The translations under genes were made by a program, and so were the position numbers. A stretch of 64,000 nt of DNA from Rapana venosa (taxonomy: Eukaryota; Mollusca; Gastropoda; Neogastropoda; Muricidae). This document shows positions 35,301 to 43,685 of the stretch, in pieces (the first letter of the stretch is position 1; each line of letters opens with the position of its first letter). The stretch lies in contig CM054158.1 of NCBI GenBank assembly GCA_028751875.1, positions 7,633,416 through 7,697,415 of the forward strand, read 5' to 3'. A model generated the notes under the pieces. The model saw only the letters and a list, made by a program, of their open reading frames with translations. It was not told where the DNA came from and made no database searches.

Positions 35301-36074
35301 ACCAGAGCAACAGGAGGCCACGGACTCAGATCAAGTTCTTTTACTGCGTGGTTGTGCATGGTGATGAGGATGAAACGTTATAATAACAGTGCTGTGGAGG
35401 AGTGCTAGCCTTCAGACTACTTGACAGAGCTGAACTCTAGGCTTCCTATCATAATAATATATCCTGGCGTCAATAAAGCCCAGTGGATGCAGACAACACC
35501 TGCAGTGTTTTTGAGCAGCCTTCAAATCGTGTGGTCTGTAGAGTGATAACGCTCAAATGGAGGGTCAGTCACAATCTTGTCTATGGAGCCCTTAACTTAA
35601 TGGAGTCACAGTGAAGTGGGTTTTACTGTTTTGTGGTGATGCGTGATTTTGGCTATATTTGAAAAATTCAGCAGATTTACCCAACATAATAAAGACATAC
35701 ACATTATACATCATTGAAAAGTTCACTAGCGTGTGATGGCAGCTGGTTGGTCCGGCCGCCTGTTGACACTGACTCTGCTGCTCAGTCATGTGAGGCACAC
35801 ACTGTTCAGCTGCATGCACCCCCATGTATGCATATATACACAGGGGTTTGGAACTGTGTTTTGTAGAGTAGTACCATATCTTTCTGGATAGTAGTACCAT
35901 ATCTTTCTGGATATACCTGTCTAGTGTGTGCTCATGCCAACATCTTAGGGGCTGTGCAGCAACCTCCTCCTCTTTGTGTTTGCAGGGCTGGTGTTTGTGA
36001 GTCAAAGTGCAGCAACGGCTCAGCGGCAGATAGACAACTTTTTCACCTTCGCCGATATGCAGATGGGACTCTGA
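15952..36074 (+). CDS. RP2: RP2/XRP2, ARL3 GTPase-activating protein (complete, 10 coding exons)
   Basis: Exons 15952-16040, 23815-23932, 26198-26289, 27427-27599, 28492-28598, 29366-29494, 29924-30004, 32051-32150, 34592-34678 and 35986-36074 join with matching phases into 354 codons plus TGA (human RP2 has 350). Family role: GAP for the small GTPase ARL3, controlling release of lipidated cargo at the ciliary base. N-terminus MGCIFSCF gives Gly2 (myristoylation) and Cys3 (palmitoylation) as in the family. The TBCC beta-helix domain covers about residues 30-190. QQFR at 116-119 places Arg119 at the arginine finger (human Arg118), and PIIESSS puts Glu139 at human Glu138. The C-terminal nucleoside-diphosphate-kinase-like domain (about 235-354) ends [10 protein letters not shown]. 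Start choice: first ATG after an in-frame TGA at 15928, with A at -3 and G at +4. Orthology is very secure. Confidence 0.96.
16385..16720 (+). mobile_element. S1-related SINE, diverged, in RP2 intron 1
   Basis: Shares CTGGAACCTCCAAGTCCTTC-like and GCATGCACGAATGCTTGCAGAACATC-like stretches with S1 bodies (AAGTCCTTCGGATGAG..., CGAACGCACGCAGAACATC). The head is poorly preserved. Low-identity copy. Confidence 0.4.
16721..18224. other. RP2 intron 1: microsatellites and unique sequence
   Basis: Contains a TG microsatellite at about 17186-17242 and an AT microsatellite at about 17492-17534. No exon or gene recognised. Confidence 0.5.
18225..18632 (-). mobile_element. S4 tRNA-derived SINE (minus), near full length
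   Basis: Read on the minus strand it begins with a tRNA-like head (GATCGGTGGTCTAGAGGTAA, then a B-box-like GGTTCATATCCCG) and runs through TCTTTCGGATGAGACGATAA and GTGCACGTAAAAGAACCC to GTGGCGACGTGCTCTCC. It ends in a TAAA-repeat tail at about 18210-18230. Related copies: 6886-7330(-), 54905-55128(-), 57425-57745(+), 60995-61095(-). Confidence 0.75.
19078..19175 (-). repeat. R3 repeat module copy
   Basis: GAGCTCTGAGGTTCACTGATGG is the reverse complement of the R3 consensus seen at 57240-57290 and elsewhere. Lies in RP2 intron 1. Confidence 0.55.
19300..20100. repeat. Cluster of TC, CA and C-rich simple repeats
   Basis: TC/CA tracts at 19300-19600 and 19610-19690, a CA run at about 19860-19910, and TC followed by long C-rich runs at 19975-20080. 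These create spurious reading frames in all directions. Within RP2 intron 1. Confidence 0.9.
20101..21344. other. RP2 intron 1: mostly unique, with R3 copy
   Basis: A tRNA-like fragment (ATCTCAGCAGGTAGAGTGCAG) is seen at about 20648-20670 and an R3 module (+) at 20995-21075 ending in a C run then A run. No exon recognised. Confidence 0.45.
21345..23814 (+). repeat. 63-bp minisatellite made of diverged copies of the RP2 intron 1/exon 2 junction
   Basis: About 40 head-to-tail units of 63 bp (some 58 bp with a 5-bp deletion). Each carries GTGACTGTTTCAGGGATATG and then GGGACACAGGGAAAGCTGGA. The true junction at 23800-23840 reads GTGACTGTTTCAG, then GGATGTGCGGGACGCGGTGA, so the repeat unit is homologous across the splice site into coding sequence. 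In exon frame the unit reads [10 protein letters not shown] against the real [10 protein letters not shown]. Variants recur in blocks (see finding). On the minus strand the array is open for more than 250 codons because 63 is a multiple of three; no coding role is supported. Confidence 0.95.
23815..23932 (+). CDS. RP2: RP2 coding exon 2
   Basis: Acceptor TGTTTCAG ends at 23814. The first G completes Trp30. Reads [19 protein letters not shown], then [20 protein letters not shown], aligning with human DQREKVDPKDY and [20 protein letters not shown]. Donor GTAGGA at 23933. Confidence 0.95.
23933..26197. other. RP2 intron 2
   Basis: Contains the S1 SINE at 24813-25146 and short TG-rich sequence near 24020-24060 and 24440-24460. 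The remainder appears unique with no recognisable exon. Confidence 0.6.
24813..25146 (+). mobile_element. S1 tRNA-derived SINE, full length, tail type 1
   Basis: Head TTAGCCTAGTGGTTAGAAC (A box) and GGGTTCGATTCCCG (B box), body AGTTAACATCAGTGCAGACT, then CGGATGAGACTATAAACC and GAGTAGGCCATTGTAGG. Tail: GGGGACTGGGTGTAAAAAAGC, then ATTCCATTATCC and an (AATA)n run to 25146. Very similar to 58322-58655. Confidence 0.85.
26198..26289 (+). CDS. RP2: RP2 coding exon 3
   Basis: Acceptor GTTGCAG ends at 26197. Reads [20 protein letters not shown] followed by [10 protein letters not shown], equivalent to human NIYIFDHSATVTIDDC...FLGPVK. Ends with AG of a Ser codon before donor GTATGC at 26290. Confidence 0.95.
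26690..27215 (+). mobile_element. LINE (non-LTR retrotransposon) 3' remnant in RP2 intron 3
   Basis: One frame reads [20 protein letters not shown], then (after an in-frame TGA near 26890) [28 protein letters not shown] and [12 protein letters not shown], ending ...VKPPLGET* at 27193. This is the conserved region after the reverse transcriptase core of RTE/jockey-like elements. A GAAGAAGAAGAA run follows at 27202-27214, as expected for a microsatellite-type 3' end. 5'-truncated and carrying a stop, so inactive. Confidence 0.8.
27427..27599 (+). CDS. RP2: RP2 coding exon 4 (catalytic arginine)
   Basis: Acceptor GTGCAG ends at 27426. Reads [20 protein letters not shown], with the catalytic-finger Arg119 in QQFR, then [20 protein letters not shown] and [12 protein letters not shown]. 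Ends one base into a Ser codon with donor GTGAGT at 27600. Confidence 0.96.
28492..28598 (+). CDS. RP2: RP2 coding exon 5
   Basis: Acceptor GTCACAG ends at 28491. Reads [20 protein letters not shown] then [15 protein letters not shown], matching human [18 protein letters not shown]. Donor GTAATT at 28599, phase 0. Confidence 0.96.
28759..29163 (+). mobile_element. S3 tRNA-derived SINE, near full length, in RP2 intron 5
   Basis: Head CAGCTGAGTGGTTAAGACCC and B box GGGTTCGATTCCCC. Body TTAAAGTGCAGACCTGCCAG, 3' part GCTGCTCTAAAGTC and GGAGAAGACCAGGCTCTAC, ending in CAGAGAAGA repeats. Further copies: 33726-34110(+), 41690-41890(+), 53466-53830(-), 11695-11925(+). Confidence 0.75.
29366..29494 (+). 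CDS. RP2: RP2 coding exon 6 (two possible donors)
   Basis: Acceptor TTGGCAG ends at 29365. Reads [16 protein letters not shown], then [20 protein letters not shown] and PFDE. Human has ...GQRQKSSDE followed by SCLVVLF, so the end at 29494 (donor GTGCCT) aligns best. A second in-frame donor, GTGAGG at 29507, has better intronic consensus and would add VPEA. Confidence 0.9.
29924..30004 (+). CDS. RP2: RP2 coding exon 7
   Basis: Acceptor TTTTTCAG ends at 29923. Encodes [20 protein letters not shown] then DTMRKQN, the first strand and helix of the C-terminal domain. Donor GTGAGT at 30005, phase 0. Confidence 0.95.
30408..30640 (+). repeat. Possible tRNA-headed SINE of another family
   Basis: GGGATAGCTCAGTGG (30419-30433) resembles a tRNA A-box region, followed by about 200 bp of GC-richer sequence than its surroundings. 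No second copy in the window was recognised, so the call is tentative. In RP2 intron 7. Confidence 0.3.
31040..31914 (+). mobile_element. S5 long tRNA-headed retroposon with 9-bp target-site duplication
   Basis: Begins ACCAGCCGCCATGGCACAGT with GGTTCGATTCCC as B box at about 31096-31107, and ends in a 10-base A run (31891-31900) plus a short A/C-rich tail. CTTCTTAAT flanks it at 31031-31039 and 31915-31923. An inverted relative lies at 35050-35580. No long reading frame, so non-autonomous. In RP2 intron 7. Confidence 0.7.
32051..32150 (+). CDS. RP2: RP2 coding exon 8
   Basis: Acceptor TGTGCAG ends at 32050. Reads [20 protein letters not shown] then [13 protein letters not shown], like human [20 protein letters not shown]. 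Ends one base into Gly297, with donor GTGAGT at 32151. Confidence 0.95.
32225..32253 (+). mobile_element. S1 SINE head, separated from its body by a piggyBac-type insertion
   Basis: GGAAGGTGGCAGGATGGTTA is the head also seen at 56929-56943. The SINE continues at 33362 after the inserted element. Confidence 0.7.
32254..33361 (-). mobile_element. piggyBac-type non-autonomous element with TTAA duplications
   Basis: The 1108-bp element is bounded by terminal inverted repeats CCCTAGTAGCGC (32254-32265) and its counterpart GCGCCACTAGGG (33350-33361; 11 of 12 match). TTAA lies on both sides (32250-32253, 33362-33365). A CCCTAG terminus at TTAA is characteristic of the piggyBac superfamily. Minus-strand reading frame 32952-32644 contains [14 protein letters not shown], resembling the NRYA motif near the N-terminus of the transposase domain; the catalytic region is absent. 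Two copies of the palindrome CCCGGAATATTCCGGG lie near the right end. Confidence 0.85.
32644..32952 (-). pseudogene. Transposase fragment (piggyBac-like, N-terminal part)
   Basis: A 102-codon minus-strand frame inside the TTAA-flanked element. ESNRYA resembles the (E)xNRYA motif of piggyBac transposases. No catalytic aspartate region follows, and the frame ends at FRVFGDR*. Likely a decayed remnant; homology rests on a short motif plus its position inside the element. Confidence 0.45.
33362..33722 (+). mobile_element. S1 SINE body and tail (type 2), continuation of 32225-32253
   Basis: Starts in the head (GTTCTGGGTTTGATTC as B box), then TTCTTCCCAGTTTGACAAAA, AAGTCCTTCGGATGAGACTG and GAGTAGGCCATTGTGTGCCG. 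Ends in ATCTGAGCGCTTTGATTTG, then AGCGCTATATAAATTCCATA and an (ATT)n tail. Confidence 0.85.
33726..34110 (+). mobile_element. S3 SINE copy directly after an S1 tail
   Basis: Head GGCAGGGTGGTTAAGACAGT, B box GGGTTTGAATCTC, body TTAAAGTGCAGACCTGCCAG, then GCTGCTCTGAAGTCGC and GGAGAAGACCCGGC. It abuts the ATT tail of the S1 copy, consistent with insertion at the tail. Confidence 0.75.
34592..34678 (+). CDS. RP2: RP2 coding exon 9
   Basis: Acceptor TGTTCAG ends at 34591. Reads [20 protein letters not shown] then VDIMMGTT, like human PVIALEFNGDGAVEVCQ. Ends one base into Gly326, with donor GTAAAG at 34679. Confidence 0.95.
35050..35580 (-). mobile_element. S5 retroposon copy, inverted relative to 31040-31914
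   Basis: Reverse complement shares TGTTGCTCTGGTCACC, GTCTGTGGTGAGTTCGTGTC and CAAGTAGTCTGAAGGC with 31440-31530 and 31335-31365. Truncated or diverged at its ends. In RP2 intron 9. Confidence 0.7.
35986..36074 (+). CDS. RP2: RP2 terminal coding exon
   Basis: Acceptor TTTGCAG ends at 35985. Encodes [20 protein letters not shown] then FADMQMGL and TGA (36072-36074). The FADxQMG end is diagnostic of RP2. Confidence 0.96.
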
Positions 36075-39000
36075 TTCCTTGCCTGCGGCTGCCCGTCTGT
36101 CTGCCTTTGGTTCTTTGCCCTCCCTCCCTCCCTCCTGTCTGTGGTGACTCCACCGTGCCATGTCAAATGCCTCTCATCGTCGGTCAGATCAGCACTGACA
36201 CACACACTTACATATTGACATCATCAAGGCTTGGTTCTCCTGCCCATCCCCACTGTCATCTCGTCAGGATCAGTGCCGGGGGTCAGCCCTCTTTCTGTTT
36301 GGAAGAGAGACCCAGCAGAGGTTCTGAGACTGAGAGAAATGCACGGAAAGTAGAACTGTCTTTTGCTGTCGGTGTGTTTAATTCACGGTGATAACGTCGT
36401 CGATACTCTAGTTGATTTTGGGATACCTGTACTGAAATTTGAAACGGGGAATGGGGAGGAAAATGGGAAAAGAACTTGGCTAAAATAGGATTATTAAACA
36501 TCTGTTTTCATCTTCAAATGACAGCAATTGATTGGCAGTACTAAATATGTGAAATATTGGAAACAAAAAGAAGCTGTGTAAAAATACTTCATAAAGAGCA
36601 GCAGTCGTGTACTCAGCTGACACCAACAGGTGTCTTAGTGGTGTCGGGGAGGGGGGGGGCCTTGAAAAGAAACAAGAGGAAGAAATCAAGTACACTTTTA
36701 CAACACTCCTCCCCCCCCCACCCCCCACCCCCCCTTCCTTTCCCAAACACACACACACATACACATGAGCGCGCTCACACACACACACACACACACTCAC
36801 ACGTGCGCTCACACAAACACACGCACGCTCACACAAACACACACAAGAAGAAAGAAGAGAGATAATAAGAAAACTCGTCATATTAAAAATATCAAAAAAC
36901 ATTTGGAGAAAGGCCTAGTTAGCTCCCCAGTTTTTATCTTACTGACATTCACCTTGTCATCTTCTTAGTGCACCTATGTATTTTTGAAAGGTTTTTTGTT
37001 TCTTCGTTTGGGAGGGGGAAGGGGGGGGGGGGGTGTTCATGGAAAACTTGCCTGAAGCAGTTTCACGTTTATTTATTTATTTGCTTGTTTGTTTGTTTAT
37101 TTATGCATAGATTTTGGGGGAAAATCAGTGGTTGTGTTGACGAGTTGCAGCAGCAGCAGGAGCAGCAGAGTGATGGGGAGAGGGTGACGGGATTAGGTAG
37201 GTTCAGAGTGTTCCTTGTATGAAGCGTGTGTGCACAGCAAGAAAGCTTTGGGGCGTATTTGTGGTCAGGTGATGGAATCAGCAGAATCGTCTATTTTAAA
37301 TCTGACATAATTGTGAGAATTTTTCCTTGTACACAATCTTAAGAAATCCCTGTACACATTTACACTGACATCGGAGAAATAATATGACACACATTTACAC
37401 TGACATCTGAGAAATCCTATGACACACATTTACACTGACATCTGAGAAATCCTATGACACACATTTACAGTGGCATCTGAGAAATCCTGACCTATGACAC
37501 ATGTTTACACTGACATCTGAGACATCCTTGCGATCATATTTACACTGATATCTTAGACAGCGTAGAACATATTTATACCAACACTCTAGGACATGTTTAT
37601 TCTGACAGCTTAGACAGTCTTGCAAATGCTTACACTGGCATCATAGAACACATATGTATGCTGACATCATAGTACACATATATACAAAAACATCATAATA
37701 CACATTTATACTGACATCATAGTATACACATTTATGCTGAAATCGTAGACATCCACATACACATTTACATCTTGTACATGTATTTATACTGACATCTCAG
37801 ACATCCTTGTACACATTGCATTCATGTGGTATCCTACTAATCACCCTTGCACTAACATATGTGAAATGGTAGTCAGTGTACATATTTTACATAGTTACAT
37901 TTGAGAAATGCGAATGCACGTAATTGCACAATGTCTTGTAAGTCTGATAACATTGTATGTTGACATATGACAAACCCTTACTGCTGAGAGGTGCTTACAC
38001 ACACACACACACACCCTACAGTCTGACGTTTCAAACACAACACACACACACACATTCACACCATGACATTGGAGATTTCTGTTCATAGACTCAGGTTTCA
38101 GACATGGTCAACACACAGGTTTTCAGCTGTGAAGCCCAGAAATCTACCTCACATAACACTGGTGTCAGAGGCATTCATGTCTGTGTCTGCACAAAGAGTT
38201 TGCTGCTTTGCTGGCCGGTATTCTTGTCGAGTCAAGTTGATCTGAAACCGCATATCTTCTGATTTTTTTTCCTTCTCTTTTTTTCCCTTCCTTTCTGGTC
38301 TCCTTACCTGGATCAGAAAGGCATGAGAATGATCATGGTTGTCTGATGTCCTTGTGGGCATGAAATGAAGACTTCACCAAGACCGGGTCTTTGCTTATGT
38401 CTGATCATTTAGACTCCTCATGGTAAGGTCAGCAACCACATTGTGAACATTCACGGTACACTTGTCAGCGCATGGTGAGCAGCACAGAACTTTTGGCACA
38501 TTCAGCTTATAACAGAAGTCCATGCATAAGACAATAAAAGCAAATGTTGAATGTCAACACTTGCTGTGAGAAGTGTCGGTGTCAACAGGAACATGAGCAA
38601 GTGACTTGTCTTGCAATAAGGAGAGAGTTTTTCCCCCATTTTGCGCTGTTTTGCTGAAAACGAAATAGCAGTAGTTTAGTTGCGTAGTGTACACACATGG
38701 AAAGGAGAGAGCAGAGTGAAGTCAGGAGTGATGGATTCATCTCATGCCCTTGGATGCTTTATATTTTTACCTCCTCACTGTATTTGATATGCATGCTGTT
38801 TTTGTCTGACACAGTTTGTGTTTATATGTGTGTATGTATGGACTGTGTGTTGTGGAAAACAAGCTCTTATTTTAGTATTGGACTGGATTTTTGTTTTTGT
38901 GTTTTTTTAGGGTGTGGAGTTGAACTTTGTTTGTCGTCGCTTTTTCCAAGTCTGTGAAGATATTTGGTTAAGTTTGATGTTGCATGCAAGACCTGTTTCG

Positions 39001-39990
39001 TCCTTTTGTCAGAGTGTGGCGTGCTTTTTTGTTTTTCTGTCATGGTGTAGTTTGTTTTATCAGTTACATGTGTTTGGTTGGTTGTTTTTGGCCTTTTTTT
39101 TAATTCTGCCTTTTTTTTAATTGTAGAATGAATGTGGAAAAAATGTGTAATATAAGATAGCAAAATGCAACATTGACATTAATACTTAAGGTTTGGCGGT
39201 TGTTCTTGCATAGCACAGAGTAATCAGTTCCATGAGAAGAGCTTAAAAATACCACTGTGTAACAAACATGTTCAGACATCGTCCACGAAAGTTGGAATGC
39301 GGGCAACCACCTTAATGATGAGCAAACAGTCTCTTAGGCAGAGTCTTGCCATATGTAAAGCTGGGAGCTGTAGCTAAGGAAGAGAAGAAAGGTGTAGGAT
39401 ATGTTGAGAGCTACATGTGGCAGGAAATTATGTTCAGCTTGTCAGCTGGGATAGATCTGTGGTTTAGTGTTGGGATAGAATCATGGACAGGACAGTCAGC
39501 CCCGTGATGATGACCACACCAGATGGCACTTTAGCATTTTGTCAGCTGCAGAGTGTGTCTGATTATACACAGCCTTCAGAGGCTCGAACATCCAAATTTT
39601 GTTAGCAACCCGCAAGTTGTAACATTTCAAAAGGCAAAATGAAGATTTTTTTAAAAAATGAAGGGACGGGGATATTCTTTAACAGCTTAAGTTTTTGACA
39701 TGATCTTGCTTTGAACAAAATCATTGAAGGATTTCAAACTTCCAGTCCTAAATTAGCTCTCAAAATTGTTGTAAATGGTGAAACATTGTATGAGAGTTGC
39801 TGGTCAGGTGTTGGAGTGAAATTTGTAGATGAATCTGGATGGTTGCTGTCACTAAAAGTGTCCTCCATGGGATCTGAATGCTTTCATTGCAGCCAGTCTA
39901 TGAATTGGGGTTATTTCATTCGCAACTGTTTAAAATGACACCAAATATGGTGTTGTGTATTTCATCTGAATATTTCATTATCTCCGTAGC
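36075..39990 (+). other. RP2 3' UTR / downstream region
   Basis: No further coding exon is seen. A possible AATAAA is at 38533-38538, which would make a 2.5-kb 3' UTR; this is unproven. Contains CA-rich sequence at 36747-36845, a TTTA run near 37070, a degenerate tandem repeat at about 37330-37800 and scattered T-rich tracts. Confidence 0.4.
37330..37800 (+). repeat. Degenerate tandem repeat (about 36-40 bp units)
   Basis: Motif ACACATTTACACTGACATCT followed by GAGAAATCCTATGAC recurs about a dozen times, clear at 37345-37530 and decaying towards 37800. Confidence 0.75.
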
Positions 39991-40115
39991 CAGTTGAGAT
40001 GCAACAGTATTTGGAAGTGATGTGCACTTCAACAGAGAAGGCCTCAGTATTTGGAAGTGATGTGTACTTCAACAGAAATGGCTCAGTGTTTGAAAGTGAT
40101 CTGTACATTAACAGA
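39991..40115 (+). repeat. Short tandem repeat, three units of about 47 bp
   Basis: CAGTATTTGGAAGTGATGTG followed by ACTTCAACAGA occurs three times with changes, the last as GTGTTTGAAAGTGATCTG. Confidence 0.75.
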
Positions 40116-40409
40116 AAAAGGCACAACTGTTAAGATCAGCATTGAAATAAACCTTGATTTGTTGCTGGCATTTCAACAGATATTTACCGGACATTAAGTA
40201 ACTGGCATTGCAAGATGCATGGGTTGAAACTGAGTTAACTGTCTAGTGTAGAAATACATTGTTAAGAATCTTGCCTGTTAAAGATAAGAAGAAGAAAAAG
40301 AAGAAAACGGCCATTTCATTGTGAAGTATGTTAGTGTTCCAACTGCTTGCTGTGTAAGTGAAAGAGTAACTGGATATTTATCAAACTCAAATGGACTTTG
40401 ATTTCAAAT

Positions 40410-40492
<83 letters not shown>

Positions 40493-43106
40493 GAGGTGAA
40501 CTATGAATGCGACAGATGATATAGAAACTATTGCTATGGTCTCTGAATCATGTGAGTGTTGCTTTTCACACTCATGATGTTCCTCAGCAGACATGGAAGA
40601 ATCCATGACAACAGTTTGTAGTGAGCGGTCAGTAACTGCTCAAACAAAGTTATTTGAAGTTAGGTGCATTAGCAGTATGCATGTGCAAAAAGATTGGAAA
40701 TAAGACTGCCAGGAGAGGACAGTTTGTTTGGTTGCATAGGTTAGGGAGAGCATAAGACTGTGGAGTAAGTAAAATTGGTGATCTGTGTGCATGGGGGCGG
40801 GTGTGTATGTGTGTTTGCTGTGTTGTGTTGTGTTGTGTTGTTTTTGCCTCTCTTCTCTCTGTGTTGTGATGTGGTGGCACTGTGAGGGCCGAAGTCTGTG
40901 ATGGAGTTGTTGCTCATTTATTGGAAACATTACCTGGTCCACTCTTTCCGTTCCCCTTTTTTCAGTTATTGGTTTCTAGAGTTTTTTGCTCAGTCTATTG
41001 CAGTGTTGTATGGGGTTGTGTTTCAGTTTTTATATTTCTTTTGAAATTTTTTGGGTCAGTCCAGTTGTTTGTGTTTCTTATTTTCTGAGTTTGATTGTGT
41101 GTACAAATCTGTAAAGTCTGAACAAATAATGTGAATAATAACATGCCTGTACATACTTCATGGATAACATGATTTCTTTTCTTTTTTTGCAGGGGAGATG
41201 AAAGGAGATTTTTGTTTGTTTGTCTCCCATTTTTAAGTCTTTTGTTAGGAAGGACATGATTACGTAGGAAATGTGTATTTTGAAAGGTATTCGTCAGTTC
41301 TCTTGAGTCTCAATTGTGTGTGAATGCACATACGTGCATGTGTGAGGTCAGAATATGTGTGTGTGTATTTTTGCATGCAGCCTTCTGAAGTATGTCCCTT
41401 TTGAAAAAAAAAGTTTTTTCTTCAACATGACACATCTGCACCATTGTTCCTTATCCCGTTATATATGCCCACCCTGAAGTTCCCGCTGTCATTCAAACAC
41501 TGCATGTGCTGAAAGAAAAGGTTTATTGAAGATTTGGGAAACGGAACTTGTAACTGTGAACAGAAGACTTTGCTGCAGAGTGGAGAAAAGCTTCACCTAG
41601 AGATGTGCGTGGTTTTCCCTGCCTGTCTGTCAAACTCCTTTGCTGAATGCCCTCAGCCAGCTGGGATGAGAGGATGACAGACACTGGGCGAGGGGTTGAG
41701 ACCGTTTGACCTCAGTCTCGTGGGGAGTGTCATGAAGTCTTGGGTTTGAATCTCAGTTGCCGTTTCTGGTGAATTAAGGGTTGGGGGGGGGGTTATGATG
41801 TCCCAGGTCAAGTTAGAGTGCAGACCTGCCTGTGCTTTAACTCCCTTGATGTATATACACCTGTTTTGATCCGGTTATTTATGCCAGCATTTGGTGAGTT
41901 CAGAGCCTCTTTCCTGGTAATGTCTGTCACTTTATTTAGTATCAACTAAGAAAAAAAATTTTTAAAGCACTGAACACAGTCCTTTAGAGATAACTGTCAT
42001 GATTTTTATTCTATATCAATTGCCACTATGAAAGTAAAAGGAGAAATGAAGATATTCCATAATTAAATTCATTTCAGTAAAAGATGAAAAAAGGGGGGAA
42101 AATCCTCTAACTTATTATGCAAAGACATCATGTCCATGATGTCTGCAAATACAACAATTTTTATTAAAATCAAGAGGAGAGTTAACCAGATTCTACCAGA
42201 TCATGAACAGGAAATGATTTCCTTTTTGCTAAATTTTTATTTTACCTGAGAATTTCTTGGCACTTTTCTGAAATGGACTGAAACAGTGTTTCTTTAATCC
42301 CTCATTCTTTTAGGGTTTCTTTTTGCACTGATTCTTCAGGTGCAATGTGGAACATGAGGGAGGCTCTTTCCATACAGTCTAAGCCTACTGGTAAACAACA
42401 GGAAAACAACTTACAGTCACTATCCTAGTGAGAAAGACCCGTGGTTTCACTGGTGAAGGTTTTCTGAAAAGACAGGGGCAGCATGTACTGCTGATGGGAC
42501 TGACCAAGACACTACAGGGAACCCATTTTTCTGTGACTGATCTTGATCGGCAGGTCGGCTAACTCTTCCCTTGATGTCCTTCACACAGTCTCTGATGATC
42601 ATTTTCCCGGAGGTACAAAGTAGGCACGTTGTACATTAGCAGATGGTTTTAAAACGATCAAAATGCATAGACGTTGGGCCATTGTAGCTGTGGTGTTCTT
42701 CACCGGTTATGCTGTGTAGTTCTTTCAAATGCACCGATTCTCCTCGGTCCTCGCAGTCTTTTTGCATCACCTACTGGTAGATTGACAAGTCTGACTTTAG
42801 TTTTTCTTTCTCTTGAATGTGGGCAAGAAGAACTTGAACCTTGTAGCGTTCTCATCATAGCTCTCCCATGTTCTGGGTAATAACACCAAAGACATGATCA
42901 TTCCTTTTCCATTTCAAAAAGGAAAACAAATGGAAAGGTCTTCTTTTTTATTTATTTTTTATCCCCTCCCATGTATTGTTTAATGAAGATCCGTCCATTC
43001 CTGAACAGCTGAAGAAATCCTCCCGTTGTGTTTGTTGTGTTCCAGTTGGTAGGGGCTAGGGAGAGAAACAGGCCATGTGTAAGCTGTAGTGAGGATGCTG
43101 GCCCGT
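40116..43106. other. Intergenic, mostly unique sequence
   Basis: A TG microsatellite of about 80 bp lies at 40411-40490 and a 3'-truncated S3 SINE at 41690-41890 (GGGTTTGAATCTCAGTTGCC as B-box region, then GTGCAGACCTGCCTGTGC). No gene recognised; short open frames lack splice partners or homology. Confidence 0.5.
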
Positions 43107-43613
43107 CTCCTTACCTCCTCCTGTCCCGATGCCTGCTCTTGTTCTGTTGATGTGGCAGTTTTCTGTTTGTCTCCTTACCTCCTCCTGTCCCGATGCCTGC
43201 TCTTGTTCTGTTGATGTGGCAGTTTTCTGTTTGTCTCCTTACCTCCTCCTGCCCCGATGCCTGCTCTTGTTCTGTTGATGTGGCAGTTTTCTGTTTGTCT
43301 CCTTACCTCCTCCTGCCCCGATGCCTGCTCTTGTTCTGTTGATGTGGCAGTTTTCTGTTTGTCTCCTTCCTCCTCCTGCCCGATGCCTGCTCTAGTTCTG
43401 TTGATGTTGGCAGTTTTCTGTTGTTCCTTACCTCCTCCTGTCCCGATGCCTGCTCTTGTTCTGTTGATGTGGCAGTTTTCTGTTTGTCTCCTTACCTCCT
43501 CCTGCCCTGATGCCTGCTCTTGTTCTGTTGATGTGGCAGTTTTCTGTTTGTCTCCTTACCTCCTCCTGTCCCGATGCCTGCTCTTGTTCTGTTGATGTGG
43601 CAGTTTTCTGTTG
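43107..43613 (+). repeat. 64-bp minisatellite, about 8 units
   Basis: Unit contains GTCCCGATGCCTGCTCTTGT, then TCTGTTGATGTGGCAGTTTT and TGTCTCCTTACCTCCTCC. Unit starts at 43123 and 43187 give a 64-bp period. One unit near 43375-43435 has small deletions. Confidence 0.9.
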
Positions 43614-43685
43614 CCCCCTCCCTGCCCCCAGGGTCGCCATTATCTTCAGTGTCGACTCTGATGTTGGCCTGGAGAACTTTGGCAT

